Both the position numbers and the translations under genes were made by a program. From assembly GCA_031261425.1 (NCBI GenBank), contig JAISJR010000017.1:1-64000 (forward strand): a stretch of DNA of 64,000 nt, in the 5' to 3' direction. Source of the DNA: Planctomycetota bacterium (GTDB lineage Bacteria > Planctomycetota > SZUA-567). The notes under the pieces were generated by a model, which did no database searches, was not told the DNA's origin, and saw only the letters and a list, made by a program, of their open reading frames with translations. Below, piece by piece: positions 52,654 through 61,412 of the stretch. Numbering within the stretch: position 1 is the first letter of the stretch; the number at the start of each line of letters is the position of its first letter.

Positions 52654-53343
52654 ATGTCAGACACCGCTCCGCAACTCCCGCATTTGCCGCTCGCCGTTTT
52701 AAGCCGCGAATTTTCGGCGGCGACGCGCCGGACGTTGGCGCAAAACGGCATCACCGATTACGACGCGGACACGGTCGCGCAATTGCGGCAAGCCGGTAAT
52801 TTCGACGACGCGGTGTTGGCGCAAGCCGCCTTGTTGCCGCCGATGCCGGCGCTGTATTGGGCGTGGCTGTGCGTGAACCGCTATTTGCGCAAAACGCTGA
52901 CGCCGGCGGGACTCGCGGCGCAGGACGCGATGAAAGAGTGGTTAGCCGCTTGCGCCGAATGTGGAAAAGAGTGGCTGGCGACCGGCAATGTCGGCGACGC
53001 CGCCAAACTTAAAGTTGAACAAGCGGGCATTGCGGCGTGGCAGGCGGCGGAAGCCGACGGCGGCAATTCGGCGGCGGGGGTGTTGTGCCGCGGCGCGTAT
53101 TGGTTCGGAGATAATGTGGTGCCGCCGGAGATGGAAGAGGTGAAAGACAAAATTCCGCCGGCGCCGGAACTGCCCTATTTTATGGCGGCGGCGGCGGCGC
53201 GGCTGTGCGTTGCCGCCGACCCGGAACAGTCCGCCGCGATTCTCGGCGACTGCTTGGATACGGCGCAAATCGTCCTCGCCGACCCGACCGTCGGCGCCAT
53301 CATCCACCGCCTCGCCGAGCAAAAAATGCACCGGATTGGTTAG
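52654..53343 (+). CDS. Unknown T6SS-associated protein
   Basis: This 229-residue, probably helical cytoplasmic protein is rich in Ala and Trp. Visible blocks: LPHLPLAVLSREFSAATRRTLA, MPALYWAWLCVNRYLRKTLTP and a Cys pair (CAECGKEW). Its place right after vgrG suggests an effector adaptor, chaperone or T6SS accessory, but I do not recognise a family with confidence. CACAGGAAAAAA precedes the start. Confidence 0.65.
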   Translation: MSDTAPQLPHLPLAVLSREFSAATRRTLAQNGITDYDADTVAQLRQAGNFDDAVLAQAALLPPMPALYWAWLCVNRYLRKTLTPAGLAAQDAMKEWLAACAECGKEWLATGNVGDAAKLKVEQAGIAAWQAAEADGGNSAAGVLCRGAYWFGDNVVPPEMEEVKDKIPPAPELPYFMAAAAARLCVAADPEQSAAILGDCLDTAQIVLADPTVGAIIHRLAEQKMHRIG

Positions 53344-53425
53344 AATCGTTACCAAACCTAAACCGTAGTATCGCACGGAGGCGCGGAGAACACGTATTAC
53401 CGATGTTACGCGCCGCTCTCAATAG

Positions 53426-53445
53426 CCCCACGCTTTAGCGTGGGG
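53426..53445. repeat. CCCCACGC hairpin in the gap before tssM
   Basis: CCCCACGC-TTTA-GCGTGGGG is a perfect 8-bp stem. The same sequence, extended to 13 bp, recurs at 62934-62963. The rest of the 320-base gap 53344-53663 shows no gene, only short GC-rich repeats and no clear promoter. Confidence 0.75.
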
Positions 53446-53663
53446 TCAATGTTGGATAACAAAAAGTCGTATTAAGCGCCCCCGCCATCATCAATCGGCA
53501 TGAAATCCGCCGCGAAATCCCGCCGCAACGGTGGATATTTCGCCGTAAAACGCCGATATACTTCAATGAAAACCGGAAAACCGGCGTTGCGGGAACGCCC
53601 GCCGTTCGCCCGCCGATTATTTTTCCCCAACCGCCCTATGCCCGAGGTTGCGCCCTTTGCCCG

Positions 53664-56600
53664 ATGTTGACCGTTATTCTAAAATTTTTGTTCGGCTGTT
53701 TAATTGTCGCGCTGATGCTTATCGGCGCGCTCGTGATTGTCTGCGCGCCGATGGCGATTGGGGACGCTTCGCCATGGTGGGGCGGCGGGGCGCTAATCGC
53801 CATTCTCGGCGGCGGAACGATATATTATTTGCTTGCCGCCGCGCGTCGCCGCCGCCGCGAAAATAAAACGGTGGAAGCGCCGCCCGTTGACGCCGATACA
53901 CCACGCGACGAAAGCATCCGCATTTTATGGGACGACGCGCGGCGGGCGCTTCGCGCCAGTCACCTGCGCGGTAAAGGTAACGTCCTCTACGCGCAACCGT
54001 GGGGCGTAATGCTCGGCGCTTCCGGCGCCGGTAAAACCTGCGCCGTCGCCGGTTCGCGCCTCGCCACCGAACTCGGCATCGGTAAAAACGACGCCCGTTG
54101 CTCATTGCATTTTCTGCGCGATTTGGCGTTGATTGACCCGCAAGGCGAAAAATTTGTATCCGGCGGGGAAAACGCCGCCGCCAATTCCGGCAATGAGGAC
54201 TTATCCTGCCTGCTGACGTTGCTTGCCTCGGCGCGGAGCCGCGAGCCGCTCAATTACATTATCCTGACCGTCGGCGCCGACAGTTTGCTTAACGAACACG
54301 CCGACGATTTACAGGAATACGGGCGGCAACTGTCCGCGCAAATCGACGCGATTTACCGGCGTTTCGGGTGCCGGATTCCGTTGTATTTGTTAGTTACGAA
54401 ATTGGATTTGGTTTACGGGATGCGCGAACTCGCGCGGGCGTTGCCGGACGATATTTTGACGCAGGCGATGGGCGCGGTTAATGCCGCGACGTTGGCGGCG
54501 GACGGTTTTGCCGAAGAGGCGTTCGCCGATTTGTCGCGACGGTTGCAGACGTTGCGCTTGCAATTGGCGTTTTCCGTCAAAGGCGACGCGGCGGCAATCA
54601 GCGCCGCGCCCGCCGGTTTCGCGCAATTGTTGCCCGGCTTGCGGGCGGTGTTGCGCGGGGCGTTCGCGCCGAATCCTTATCGTCAACCGCTGACGTTGCG
54701 CGGACTGTTTTTCGGCGCGGGACGCGCCGAAGGCGCGCCGGAGCCGCTGAAATTAACCGAACTGGGCTTACCGGCGCCGAAGCCGGAAACCGATTCCGAT
54801 TGGGACAAAAACGCCGCCCGTCTGACGATGTTTTTGTCCGACTTTTTCGGCAAAGTCCTGCCCGCCGACCGCGATTATTATCGCCCGTTGCCGGAGTTTG
54901 CCCGCTGGCGGGCGCTTCGCGCCAACCTCGGCGTTTTGACGATTTTATGTCTCGCGTTCGCGGCGGCGCTCGGAATGACGGCGGCGTTTTTGCAACAATA
55001 CGCAATGTTGAAAAAACACGGGCAAGACACGCTCGCCGTTCTGCCCGATTATCCGCCGGAGCAAATCCGGCAATTGCCGAGCGGCGCGGAAATGGCGGGC
55101 GTCTTGTATCACCTGAACGAATCGAGCCGCTATTGGCAAAATTTATCGGCGGAAAATCGCGGCGCGTGGTGGACGCGCTGGTTCGGGATGAACGGCTTGT
55201 CGCGTTACGAGCGGCGCGCGGCGGCGGATTTCACCCGCCAATTCCGGCAATATGTGATTAACGTGTTGGACTTGCGCATCACGCGCGACCAGCCGTTGAA
55301 CCGCGCTGACGGCGCGGATTTTGCGCCGCGTTTCGGCGCGTTTTACGAGTATTTGGTGCGGCGGGTGAATTTGTCGCGGCAAGTGGCGGCGGGCAAAATC
55401 TCGGCGAACACGCTGGCGCGTTATCCGGCGCCGTCCGCCGGTATTTGGCGCGCGGTCGGCGCCGCGTTGTCGCCCGATGCCGGCGAATTGTTTCACGATT
55501 TATACGCGCAGTATTATTTGGCGTGGCGCGACCGCGGGCTGGCGGCGGAAGAAACGCAGGCGCTTAGCCGCGAATTGGTCGGGCTGTTGCGGTCGGGCTG
55601 GCGCTCGCTCGATTGGCTGACGCCGTGGGTTAATCAGTTGGAAACGCTAACGGACGTGCGTCTCGGCGATTTTTGGCAGGGGGCGGGCGGCGACGCGGAA
55701 AATTATTTGCCGCGCGGCTACACGGCGGCGGGCAGTAAAGAGATTGTCGCCTTCGTGCGGCAAATCGACGACGCGCTGTTCGCGGCGGAAATGGACGACG
55801 TGGAGCGCCGGACGTTGCGCGCCGATATGCGCGAGCGCGCCGAGCGCGCGTTTCGCGCCTATAAACAACAGGCGTATGCCGCGTGGTTGCGTTTCGCCGC
55901 GCAAATGCCGTCGGGGCGCGGCGACATCGCGACGGAAGAAGAAATGAAATATCTCGCCGGTTTGAGCGCGGCGCTGAACGGACCTTACGAACACTTTTTA
56001 GACCGCCTGCTGACGGACGTGTTGCAAATTTCCGGCAACGACATCGCGCAACTGCCGCAATGGATGCGTTTAGTCCTCGAATATCGTCAATACCGCGTCA
56101 ATACGCTAACGGCAAAATTTATCGGCGCTTCGACTTCCTACGCGAACACGGCGCTCAATTACGCTTCGCAACTTAAAAGTTTGGTGCAACGGGTGCCGGC
56201 GCCGCTCGCCACGCCGCAAATGGCGGTCAATCCGTCCGCCGCGTTCGGCGCGTATTGCCAGGGGTTGTTGCGCTCAGGTCCGCCGCCGGGGAATTTGTCG
56301 CGGGAACTCGCTTACGCCAAAGTCGCGACGCTGTTCGGCGGCAAAGCGTTGCCGACGGCGACGCTCCCCAATCAAGCCGACGCGATGAATTCGCTCAAAC
56401 AAGCCGTTGACCAATTCGCGGCGTTTGAGAAAGCGTTAAACCGGAGCAACGCGACGGCGGAAGAGCAAATAATTTGGCGGTGCGCGCGTGGGACCCTGGA
56501 CTTGGTGGTTGCGTATAATTTGTATGAGGCGGCGCAAGTCGCGGCGAAATCGTGGAACGACGCGGTGCTGGCGGGCTTATCGGCGGTGCCGCCGCCGAAC

Positions 56601-57785
56601 GTGCCGCAGGAATTATTTGACCGGAAAAACGGGCGGGTTTGGAAGTGGCTCAAAGAGGTCGGCGAAACATTTTTCGCGGGAAGCGCGGCGCAGAATTTTC
56701 AGCCGAAAACCGTGTCCGGCTACACCTTGCCGTTGAATTACGACCTCTTGAGCGCGGCGTTGGTCAACGGCGCCAAAGGCGGTTGGAGTATGAAGCCGCA
56801 ATATCATCTGAACGTTACGGCATTGCCGGTGGACGTGAACGAACGCGCCGTAACTTTGCCGCTCGGCGTAACGTTGACGCTTTACGCGGCGGAAGGTCCG
56901 CAGACCTTGCGCAATCTTAATTATCCGGCGTCGCGCCAATTTATCTGGAAACCGGCGGAAGACGGGCGCGTCGAATTGCGCTTGGAATTTCCGACTTTCG
57001 CGTTGATTAAAACCTACGACGGACCGTTCGGCTTCGCGCGTTTTTGCGGCGAATTTACCGACGGGACGCGGGTTTTCAAACCGGAAGAATTTCCCGAAGC
57101 GGCGGCGCAGTTGCGCGAAATGTGCGTCAATTATTTGCGCGTCTCGTATAAGTTTGAACCGGCGCAGTTGGAGGCGATTGTGCGCCTGAACAATTTGGTC
57201 GAAGTCAACGCCCCCGGACAAATCGCGCCGAATTTCGACGAATGGCAAAACGAATTTCGCGCCGCCAATTCGCCGGCGGACGCGGCGGCGAAAAAGGACG
57301 CGCCGTTGCCGGCAATCAAAGAGCCGGTAGTCGCGGTCGCGGCGAAAAAAAATGAAGACCTCTCGCCGCTCGACGAAGCAATCTCGCCGCTCGCGGCGGG
57401 CGATGTCGAATTTATCAACGCGGTCGAATGGCGCGAACGCGGCAACGCGGGCGGCAAACCGCGCAACGGCACGCCCCACAACGGCACGCCGCGCGATTGG
57501 CTACCCGACGCCGAAGAGTGGCTGATGCCGCCCTACGATACGGCGGTTAGCGTCGAGGTGATAAAAAACGAATTGCCCTTCAAAGACGAATTTCAATTTA
57601 CCGGGACGCCGCGCGGCGAGGCGCGTAGCGGTGAACGCGACAGTGAACGCGGCGCGGTGAATGTTGACATTCGTGAAAGCCGCGGCGAGCCGCCGTCAGC
57701 CGCCGAGCGGTTAAAAAATAAAGACGATTCCCGCCCGACCTCTTCGGCGCTGTGGTATTCGGCGACGGTGTTAAACGGGCGGTGA
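53664..57785 (+). CDS. tssM: T6SS inner-membrane protein TssM (IcmF)
   Basis: This 1373-residue protein has two N-terminal membrane helices (residues 3-28 and 40-60), a cytoplasmic NTPase-like domain with Walker A GASGAGKT at 118-125, and the IcmF block IYRRFGCRIPLYLLVTKLDLVYGM. A third membrane helix is at about 425-445 (VLTILCLAFAAALGMTAAF). The large periplasmic part follows. The last 110 residues are a long, low-complexity acidic/basic tail (ERGNAGGKPRNGTPHNGTPR) beyond the usual TssM end. TssM normally joins TssJ and TssL to form the envelope channel; neither is found here. The start has no good ribosome binding site. Confidence 0.9.
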   Translation: MLTVILKFLFGCLIVALMLIGALVIVCAPMAIGDASPWWGGGALIAILGGGTIYYLLAAARRRRRENKTVEAPPVDADTPRDESIRILWDDARRALRASHLRGKGNVLYAQPWGVMLGASGAGKTCAVAGSRLATELGIGKNDARCSLHFLRDLALIDPQGEKFVSGGENAAANSGNEDLSCLLTLLASARSREPLNYIILTVGADSLLNEHADDLQEYGRQLSAQIDAIYRRFGCRIPLYLLVTKLDLVYGMRELARALPDDILTQAMGAVNAATLAADGFAEEAFADLSRRLQTLRLQLAFSVKGDAAAISAAPAGFAQLLPGLRAVLRGAFAPNPYRQPLTLRGLFFGAGRAEGAPEPLKLTELGLPAPKPETDSDWDKNAARLTMFLSDFFGKVLPADRDYYRPLPEFARWRALRANLGVLTILCLAFAAALGMTAAFLQQYAMLKKHGQDTLAVLPDYPPEQIRQLPSGAEMAGVLYHLNESSRYWQNLSAENRGAWWTRWFGMNGLSRYERRAAADFTRQFRQYVINVLDLRITRDQPLNRADGADFAPRFGAFYEYLVRRVNLSRQVAAGKISANTLARYPAPSAGIWRAVGAALSPDAGELFHDLYAQYYLAWRDRGLAAEETQALSRELVGLLRSGWRSLDWLTPWVNQLETLTDVRLGDFWQGAGGDAENYLPRGYTAAGSKEIVAFVRQIDDALFAAEMDDVERRTLRADMRERAERAFRAYKQQAYAAWLRFAAQMPSGRGDIATEEEMKYLAGLSAALNGPYEHFLDRLLTDVLQISGNDIAQLPQWMRLVLEYRQYRVNTLTAKFIGASTSYANTALNYASQLKSLVQRVPAPLATPQMAVNPSAAFGAYCQGLLRSGPPPGNLSRELAYAKVATLFGGKALPTATLPNQADAMNSLKQAVDQFAAFEKALNRSNATAEEQIIWRCARGTLDLVVAYNLYEAAQVAAKSWNDAVLAGLSAVPPPNVPQELFDRKNGRVWKWLKEVGETFFAGSAAQNFQPKTVSGYTLPLNYDLLSAALVNGAKGGWSMKPQYHLNVTALPVDVNERAVTLPLGVTLTLYAAEGPQTLRNLNYPASRQFIWKPAEDGRVELRLEFPTFALIKTYDGPFGFARFCGEFTDGTRVFKPEEFPEAAAQLREMCVNYLRVSYKFEPAQLEAIVRLNNLVEVNAPGQIAPNFDEWQNEFRAANSPADAAAKKDAPLPAIKEPVVAVAAKKNEDLSPLDEAISPLAAGDVEFINAVEWRERGNAGGKPRNGTPHNGTPRDWLPDAEEWLMPPYDTAVSVEVIKNELPFKDEFQFTGTPRGEARSGERDSERGAVNVDIRESRGEPPSAAERLKNKDDSRPTSSALWYSATVLNGR

Positions 57786-57955
57786 GAAAGCAATTAACCA
57801 TTAAAATTTACGCCGGTCGCCGCTTCATTTAAGACGGTATCGAGAGTGTCTATTAGGGTTGTTCCTTTTTTATTCCATTATTGGGAATAACGTCATTGCG
57901 GCGGTGTTTTCATTGCGATATTTTATACGCAAAAAAAAATGCGCGGCAGAACGAA

Positions 57956-58618
57956 TTAACGAGAAGCGCCCTTGTCGCGTCGGCGCGGAGAAATGTCCGG
58001 TGATTTTTGGATGGATACGCTGTTTTGCTGTTCCTGCAATTTCGCCAGCCAAGCACGCTGTTCGATTTTATGTTGGCGGAGAAGCGCGTCGCATAAATCG
58101 ATATTGACTTTGGCTTCCTCAATTAAAGCCGGTGCAAGCGTCCTTCCCAGTTGAGAGTTATTATGGCGAGCGCGTTCTGCCGACACGAATTTATGCACGG
58201 CGTCAATGGGTGCGCCGGTGGGCGTGTGGGGCGTGCGTTGGCTGTCTTGATAACTCGCTTCGTAAATTGCGAAAGAAGCGAGGTCGCGCATATTCGCTTT
58301 GCGAGATTTCATCGCTTGGGCGCATTGCTTAACGGAGTTTTGCAAACTACTGTTGAGCAAAGAATCGTCCGGACGCGCGAGCAATTCTATTCTGGCAAAC
58401 GTCGAGCTCACCGCCAACATCAAGTCGGCGTTCTTGGTGGGGATGACTTCTTGGCGGATAAAATCGGCTATCTCAACGGCTAATTTCTCATAACGGGCAA
58501 GCGCCATTCCACGTTTGTGAGCGGAATTAGTCGGTTGTATCGCCGAGAATTCTGCTTGTTGCAACTTCTTTAAGCGTTCCGCTTCGGCGATTATCGCCTT
58601 ACTTGTATGCAGGTTCAT
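57956..58618 (-). CDS. Unknown helical protein in the T6SS locus
   Basis: This 220-residue protein is almost entirely helical (AIIAEAERLKKLQQAEFSAI; LLRQHKIEQRAWLAKLQEQQ) and has a basic tail (RRRDKGASR). There is no signal peptide. It is transcribed against the T6SS genes and overlaps the gene before it by 20 bases, so it belongs to a minus-strand operon with 58599-58985 and perhaps 59069-59287. Family not recognised. An effector, immunity or adaptor role is possible from location only. Confidence 0.7.
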   Translation of the reverse strand: MNLHTSKAIIAEAERLKKLQQAEFSAIQPTNSAHKRGMALARYEKLAVEIADFIRQEVIPTKNADLMLAVSSTFARIELLARPDDSLLNSSLQNSVKQCAQAMKSRKANMRDLASFAIYEASYQDSQRTPHTPTGAPIDAVHKFVSAERARHNNSQLGRTLAPALIEEAKVNIDLCDALLRQHKIEQRAWLAKLQEQQNSVSIQKSPDISPRRRDKGASR

Positions 58619-58985
58619 CGCCCCATCCCTTTCCCAAAAGTTTATCTAACAAAGTGTCACCGGTAAATTGTTCGAGCCAACCCTCACCGAATCGTTCGTC
58701 GGCGAGCGTCAGGTCAGCGCCGGTCGCGAGCAATGCGTCTTTGCCGTGATTTTCCGCATAAACATAAGCGCACGCCGCCGGCATCGGTATCGGGGCGGTA
58801 ATTCTGTCGATTTCTTCTCCGCTCGCGCCGCGACGATAAGCGGCAAGCGCGGCGTCTTGGCATTTGTTGAAGAAGTCCATACGGATTACACCGATTTTAC
58901 TGCGCGGATAAACGACCGGATTGTCGTCTTCGTCATCGTCGAACGTTGCCGGAAGTTCTCGCGGCGCGGTTAAAGTGGCAGGCAT
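58599..58985 (-). CDS. Unknown acidic protein in the T6SS locus
   Basis: This 128-residue protein starts at the ATG with GGAGAAAAGCA upstream; an in-frame start ten codons earlier is weaker. The N-terminus is disordered and acidic (FDDDEDDNPV), then helical blocks MDFFNKCQDAALAAYRRGASGEEIDRI and DERFGEGWLEQFTGDTLLDKLLG. It overlaps the next gene, suggesting coupled translation. Not recognised. Confidence 0.7.
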   Translation of the reverse strand: MPATLTAPRELPATFDDDEDDNPVVYPRSKIGVIRMDFFNKCQDAALAAYRRGASGEEIDRITAPIPMPAACAYVYAENHGKDALLATGADLTLADERFGEGWLEQFTGDTLLDKLLGKGWGDEPAYK

Positions 58986-59068
58986 TGCTTTTCTCCTTAT
59001 TCTAAAAGTGGTCAAAAAATTAAGACGGTATTTTACCCGTAACGCCGTGCCAATTCAATTTTATTCGT

Positions 59069-59287
59069 TTATTCCGTCGCGGGAAACAGCGTTATTTCTT
59101 GCAACAGCGCCGCGCGTTTGCGGTCTAACCGCGCCAAGCCGGTGGCGGCGATTTGCCGGTGGCGGGGTTCGATAAGATGTTTCGCCGCCCAACGTTTAAT
59201 CGTCGAGCTGTCGGCGTCCGTGCCGCGCTTATACGCTTTTTCGACTAACACGCCGAAAATGAAAATCTCGCCGTCGCGCTCTTTCAC
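59069..59287 (-). CDS. Small basic protein upstream of the minus-strand pair
   Basis: A 72-residue frame from a GTG start contains EKAYKRGTDADSSTIKRWAAKHLIEPRHRQIAATG and ends EITLFPATE. Codon use is like that of real genes here. It lies 83 bases before the next minus-strand gene and probably belongs to the same transcript. Function unknown; the Shine-Dalgarno is weak, so the start is uncertain. Confidence 0.45.
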   Translation of the reverse strand: MKERDGEIFIFGVLVEKAYKRGTDADSSTIKRWAAKHLIEPRHRQIAATGLARLDRKRAALLQEITLFPATE

Positions 59288-59411
59288 CGTCTAAAAATTC
59301 GCGAAGCGCGATTTGATAATTACTCCGCCATTCATAACATTTGGGGTTGTCGCGTAACTTTTATTTCTCATCGGTCGGCTTTCCGACCGCCTCAACGGGA
59401 CAAAACTTAAA

Positions 59412-60467
59412 ATGCCAGAATTGGACTTTTCCGCGTTTGGCGCGCCGCTTGTCGGCGACAAGCCGGCGGGCGAGAATTTGGAGTATGACCCGAAATTTCT
59501 CGAAGTCGCCGCCATCGCCGCCGGCAAGCCCCAGCAAGTTATGGGCGACGCCGTCATCGACGGCGAACCGCCGGACTGGCGCGCCCTGCGCGACGCCTGT
59601 CTCGCTCTCGCCCCCCGCACCCGCGACTTGCGCCTCGCCGTTTATCTCGCCCTCGCCGAATTGCAAATCGACGGACTTGCCGGTTACGCCGCCGGTTTAG
59701 CCGTCGTCGGCGATTACGTCGATAATCTCTGGGACCACTTTTACCCGACGCCCGACCCCGACGACCCGACGGATTTAGTCGAACGGCTCAACACGTTCGC
59801 CTCGCTCTCGGCGGCGCCCGGCGCGTTTGACGATTCGCTGAATTTTGCCGGCAATTTGCGCGACGCCGTGCTGTTGCAAAGCCGCGCGGTCGGCAAAGTT
59901 ACCTTGCGCGATTTACTGGTGGTCGCCGGCGAAATTCCGCCGTCCGCCGCCGGCGCGCCCGACGAAACGTTGATTAACGCCGTGTTTATGGACGTCGGCG
60001 CCGACGCGGTCGCGACGTTGCGGGACACGCTGTTTCGCGCGCGCGACACGTTCGACCATATCGGCAAAATCCTCGCGGACAAAGCGGGCAACAACCCGAC
60101 GCCGGATTTGTCCGTGGTCGCCAATTTGCTGAAAAAGACCGCGCAACAAGTTGACCGGCGCTGGCGGGAAATGACCGGCGCGGACGCGGAAGTTGACGCT
60201 GAAGCCGTCGAAGTCGGCGGCGACGAAGGGGGCGGCGCATCGGGGAAAATTCGCAATCGCGGCGACGTGGCGCGAACGCTGAAAAAAATGATTGCCTATT
60301 ACGACGGTTGCGAGCCCGGCAGTCCGGTGCCGTTTTTATTGAAACGGGCGCTGAAAATGGTCGATATGAATTTCGTGGCGTTGATGAGCGAACTCTCGCC
60401 GGACAGCATCGAGCGGTTAAGCGTGGTGATGGGCAAGGAAATTTTGCCGGCGGAAACGAACGGCTGA
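59412..60467 (+). CDS. tssA: T6SS protein TssA (ImpA N-terminal family)
   Basis: This 351-residue protein has the ImpA_N region in its first 160 residues (PAGENLEYDPKFLEVAAIAAGKPQQVMGD; DLRLAVYLALAELQIDGLAGYAAGLAVVGDYVDNLWDHFYP). The C-terminal half is helical and ends in a short conserved segment (FVALMSELSPDSIERLSVVMGKE). TssA guides baseplate docking and sheath growth. The last nine codons and stop are duplicated just downstream. Confidence 0.9.
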   Translation: MPELDFSAFGAPLVGDKPAGENLEYDPKFLEVAAIAAGKPQQVMGDAVIDGEPPDWRALRDACLALAPRTRDLRLAVYLALAELQIDGLAGYAAGLAVVGDYVDNLWDHFYPTPDPDDPTDLVERLNTFASLSAAPGAFDDSLNFAGNLRDAVLLQSRAVGKVTLRDLLVVAGEIPPSAAGAPDETLINAVFMDVGADAVATLRDTLFRARDTFDHIGKILADKAGNNPTPDLSVVANLLKKTAQQVDRRWREMTGADAEVDAEAVEVGGDEGGGASGKIRNRGDVARTLKKMIAYYDGCEPGSPVPFLLKRALKMVDMNFVALMSELSPDSIERLSVVMGKEILPAETNG

Positions 60468-60574
60468 AAAAGAATTAAAAATTACAAATTAAAAATTAAA
60501 AATTAAGGAAATTTTGCCGGCGGAAACGAACGGCTGAAAAAGAATTAAAAATTACAAATTAAAAATTAAAAATT
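60435..60574. repeat. 70-bp perfect tandem duplication at the tssA end
   Basis: Bases 60435-60504 are repeated exactly at 60505-60574. The unit includes the codons for KEILPAETNG, the tssA stop and AT-rich heptamers. Its length is ten times seven. The second copy is non-coding. Confidence 0.95.
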
Positions 60575-60658
60575 GCGGAGTGGACTTAAAAATTACGCTT
60601 CGCGAATTTGATAATCAAACTCCACAATTTTTAATTTTTAATTTTTAATTTGTAATTA
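60540..60658. repeat. AT-rich inverted repeat before tssB
   Basis: GAATTAAAAATTACAAATTAA on the left mirrors TTAATTTTTAATTTTTAATTTG on the right around AAATTACGCTTCGCGAATTTG. Confidence 0.8.
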
Positions 60659-60710
60659 GATTATCAAACTACTCTATCATAAACAACCATACCAAAACGG
60701 AGGAAAACCA

Positions 60711-61235
60711 ATGGGCGACAGCGGACAAAAATTCGTCGGGCGCAATCGGGCGCCGCGGGTGCAAATCGAATACGACGTGGAACTCTACGGCTCGGAAAAG
60801 AAAGTTAATTTGCCGTTCATTACCGGCGTGCTGGCGGACTTGTCCGGCAAACCCGCCGAGGCGTTGCCGAACGTCGAAGACCGGAAATTTCTCGACATCG
60901 ACGTGGACAATTTCGACGACCGGCTTAAAGCCGTCAAGCCGCGCGTGGCGTTCACGGTGGAAAACACGGTTACCGGCGAGGGCAATCTGCCGGTGGAGAT
61001 GACGTTTGCGAGTATGGACGATTTTTCGCCGGCGAAAGTTATCCAAAAAACCGAAGGATTGCGGCAACTTTTAGACGCCCGCACGCAACTCGCCAATTTG
61101 CTGTCGTATATGGACGGCAAAGCCGGCGCCGAAGAATTGATTAAAAAAGTCCTGCAAGACCCGACGCTTCTGCAAACATTGGCTTCGGCGGCGAAAAAAG
61201 AAGACGCGGGCGGCGACGCGACGGCGGCGCAGTAA
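60711..61235 (+). CDS. tssB: T6SS sheath small subunit TssB
   Basis: This 174-residue VipA/ImpB family protein has family blocks RNRAPRVQIEYDVELYG, KVNLPFITGVLADLSG and RKFLDIDVDNFDDRLKAVKPR. It forms the contractile sheath with TssC. GGAGGAAAACC precedes the ATG. Length and composition are normal. Confidence 0.96.
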   Translation: MGDSGQKFVGRNRAPRVQIEYDVELYGSEKKVNLPFITGVLADLSGKPAEALPNVEDRKFLDIDVDNFDDRLKAVKPRVAFTVENTVTGEGNLPVEMTFASMDDFSPAKVIQKTEGLRQLLDARTQLANLLSYMDGKAGAEELIKKVLQDPTLLQTLASAAKKEDAGGDATAAQ

Positions 61236-61237
61236 GA

Positions 61238-61358
61238 GCAATTAAAAATTAAGAATTAAAAATTAAAAATAGTGGAGTTTGATTATCAAATTCGCTTCGC
61301 GTATTTTTTTAATCCATTCCGCCATTTTTAATTTTTAATTTGTAATTTTTAATTTCCA
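61238..61358. repeat. AT-rich inverted repeat between tssB and tssC
   Basis: CAATTAAAAATTAAGAATTAAA on the left mirrors TTTTTAATTTTTAATTTGTAA on the right around TATCAAATTCGCTTCGCG. Confidence 0.8.
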
Positions 61359-61412
61359 TTACCTCAACCATTGACGATAACCCCGATTAACTAAACCACA
61401 GGAGATAAAACT

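Noticed and set aside
56613-57479. Minus-strand open frame of 288 codons within tssM
   Set aside because: Shadow of tssM; Arg/Phe-rich, no ribosome binding site, no recognisable motif.
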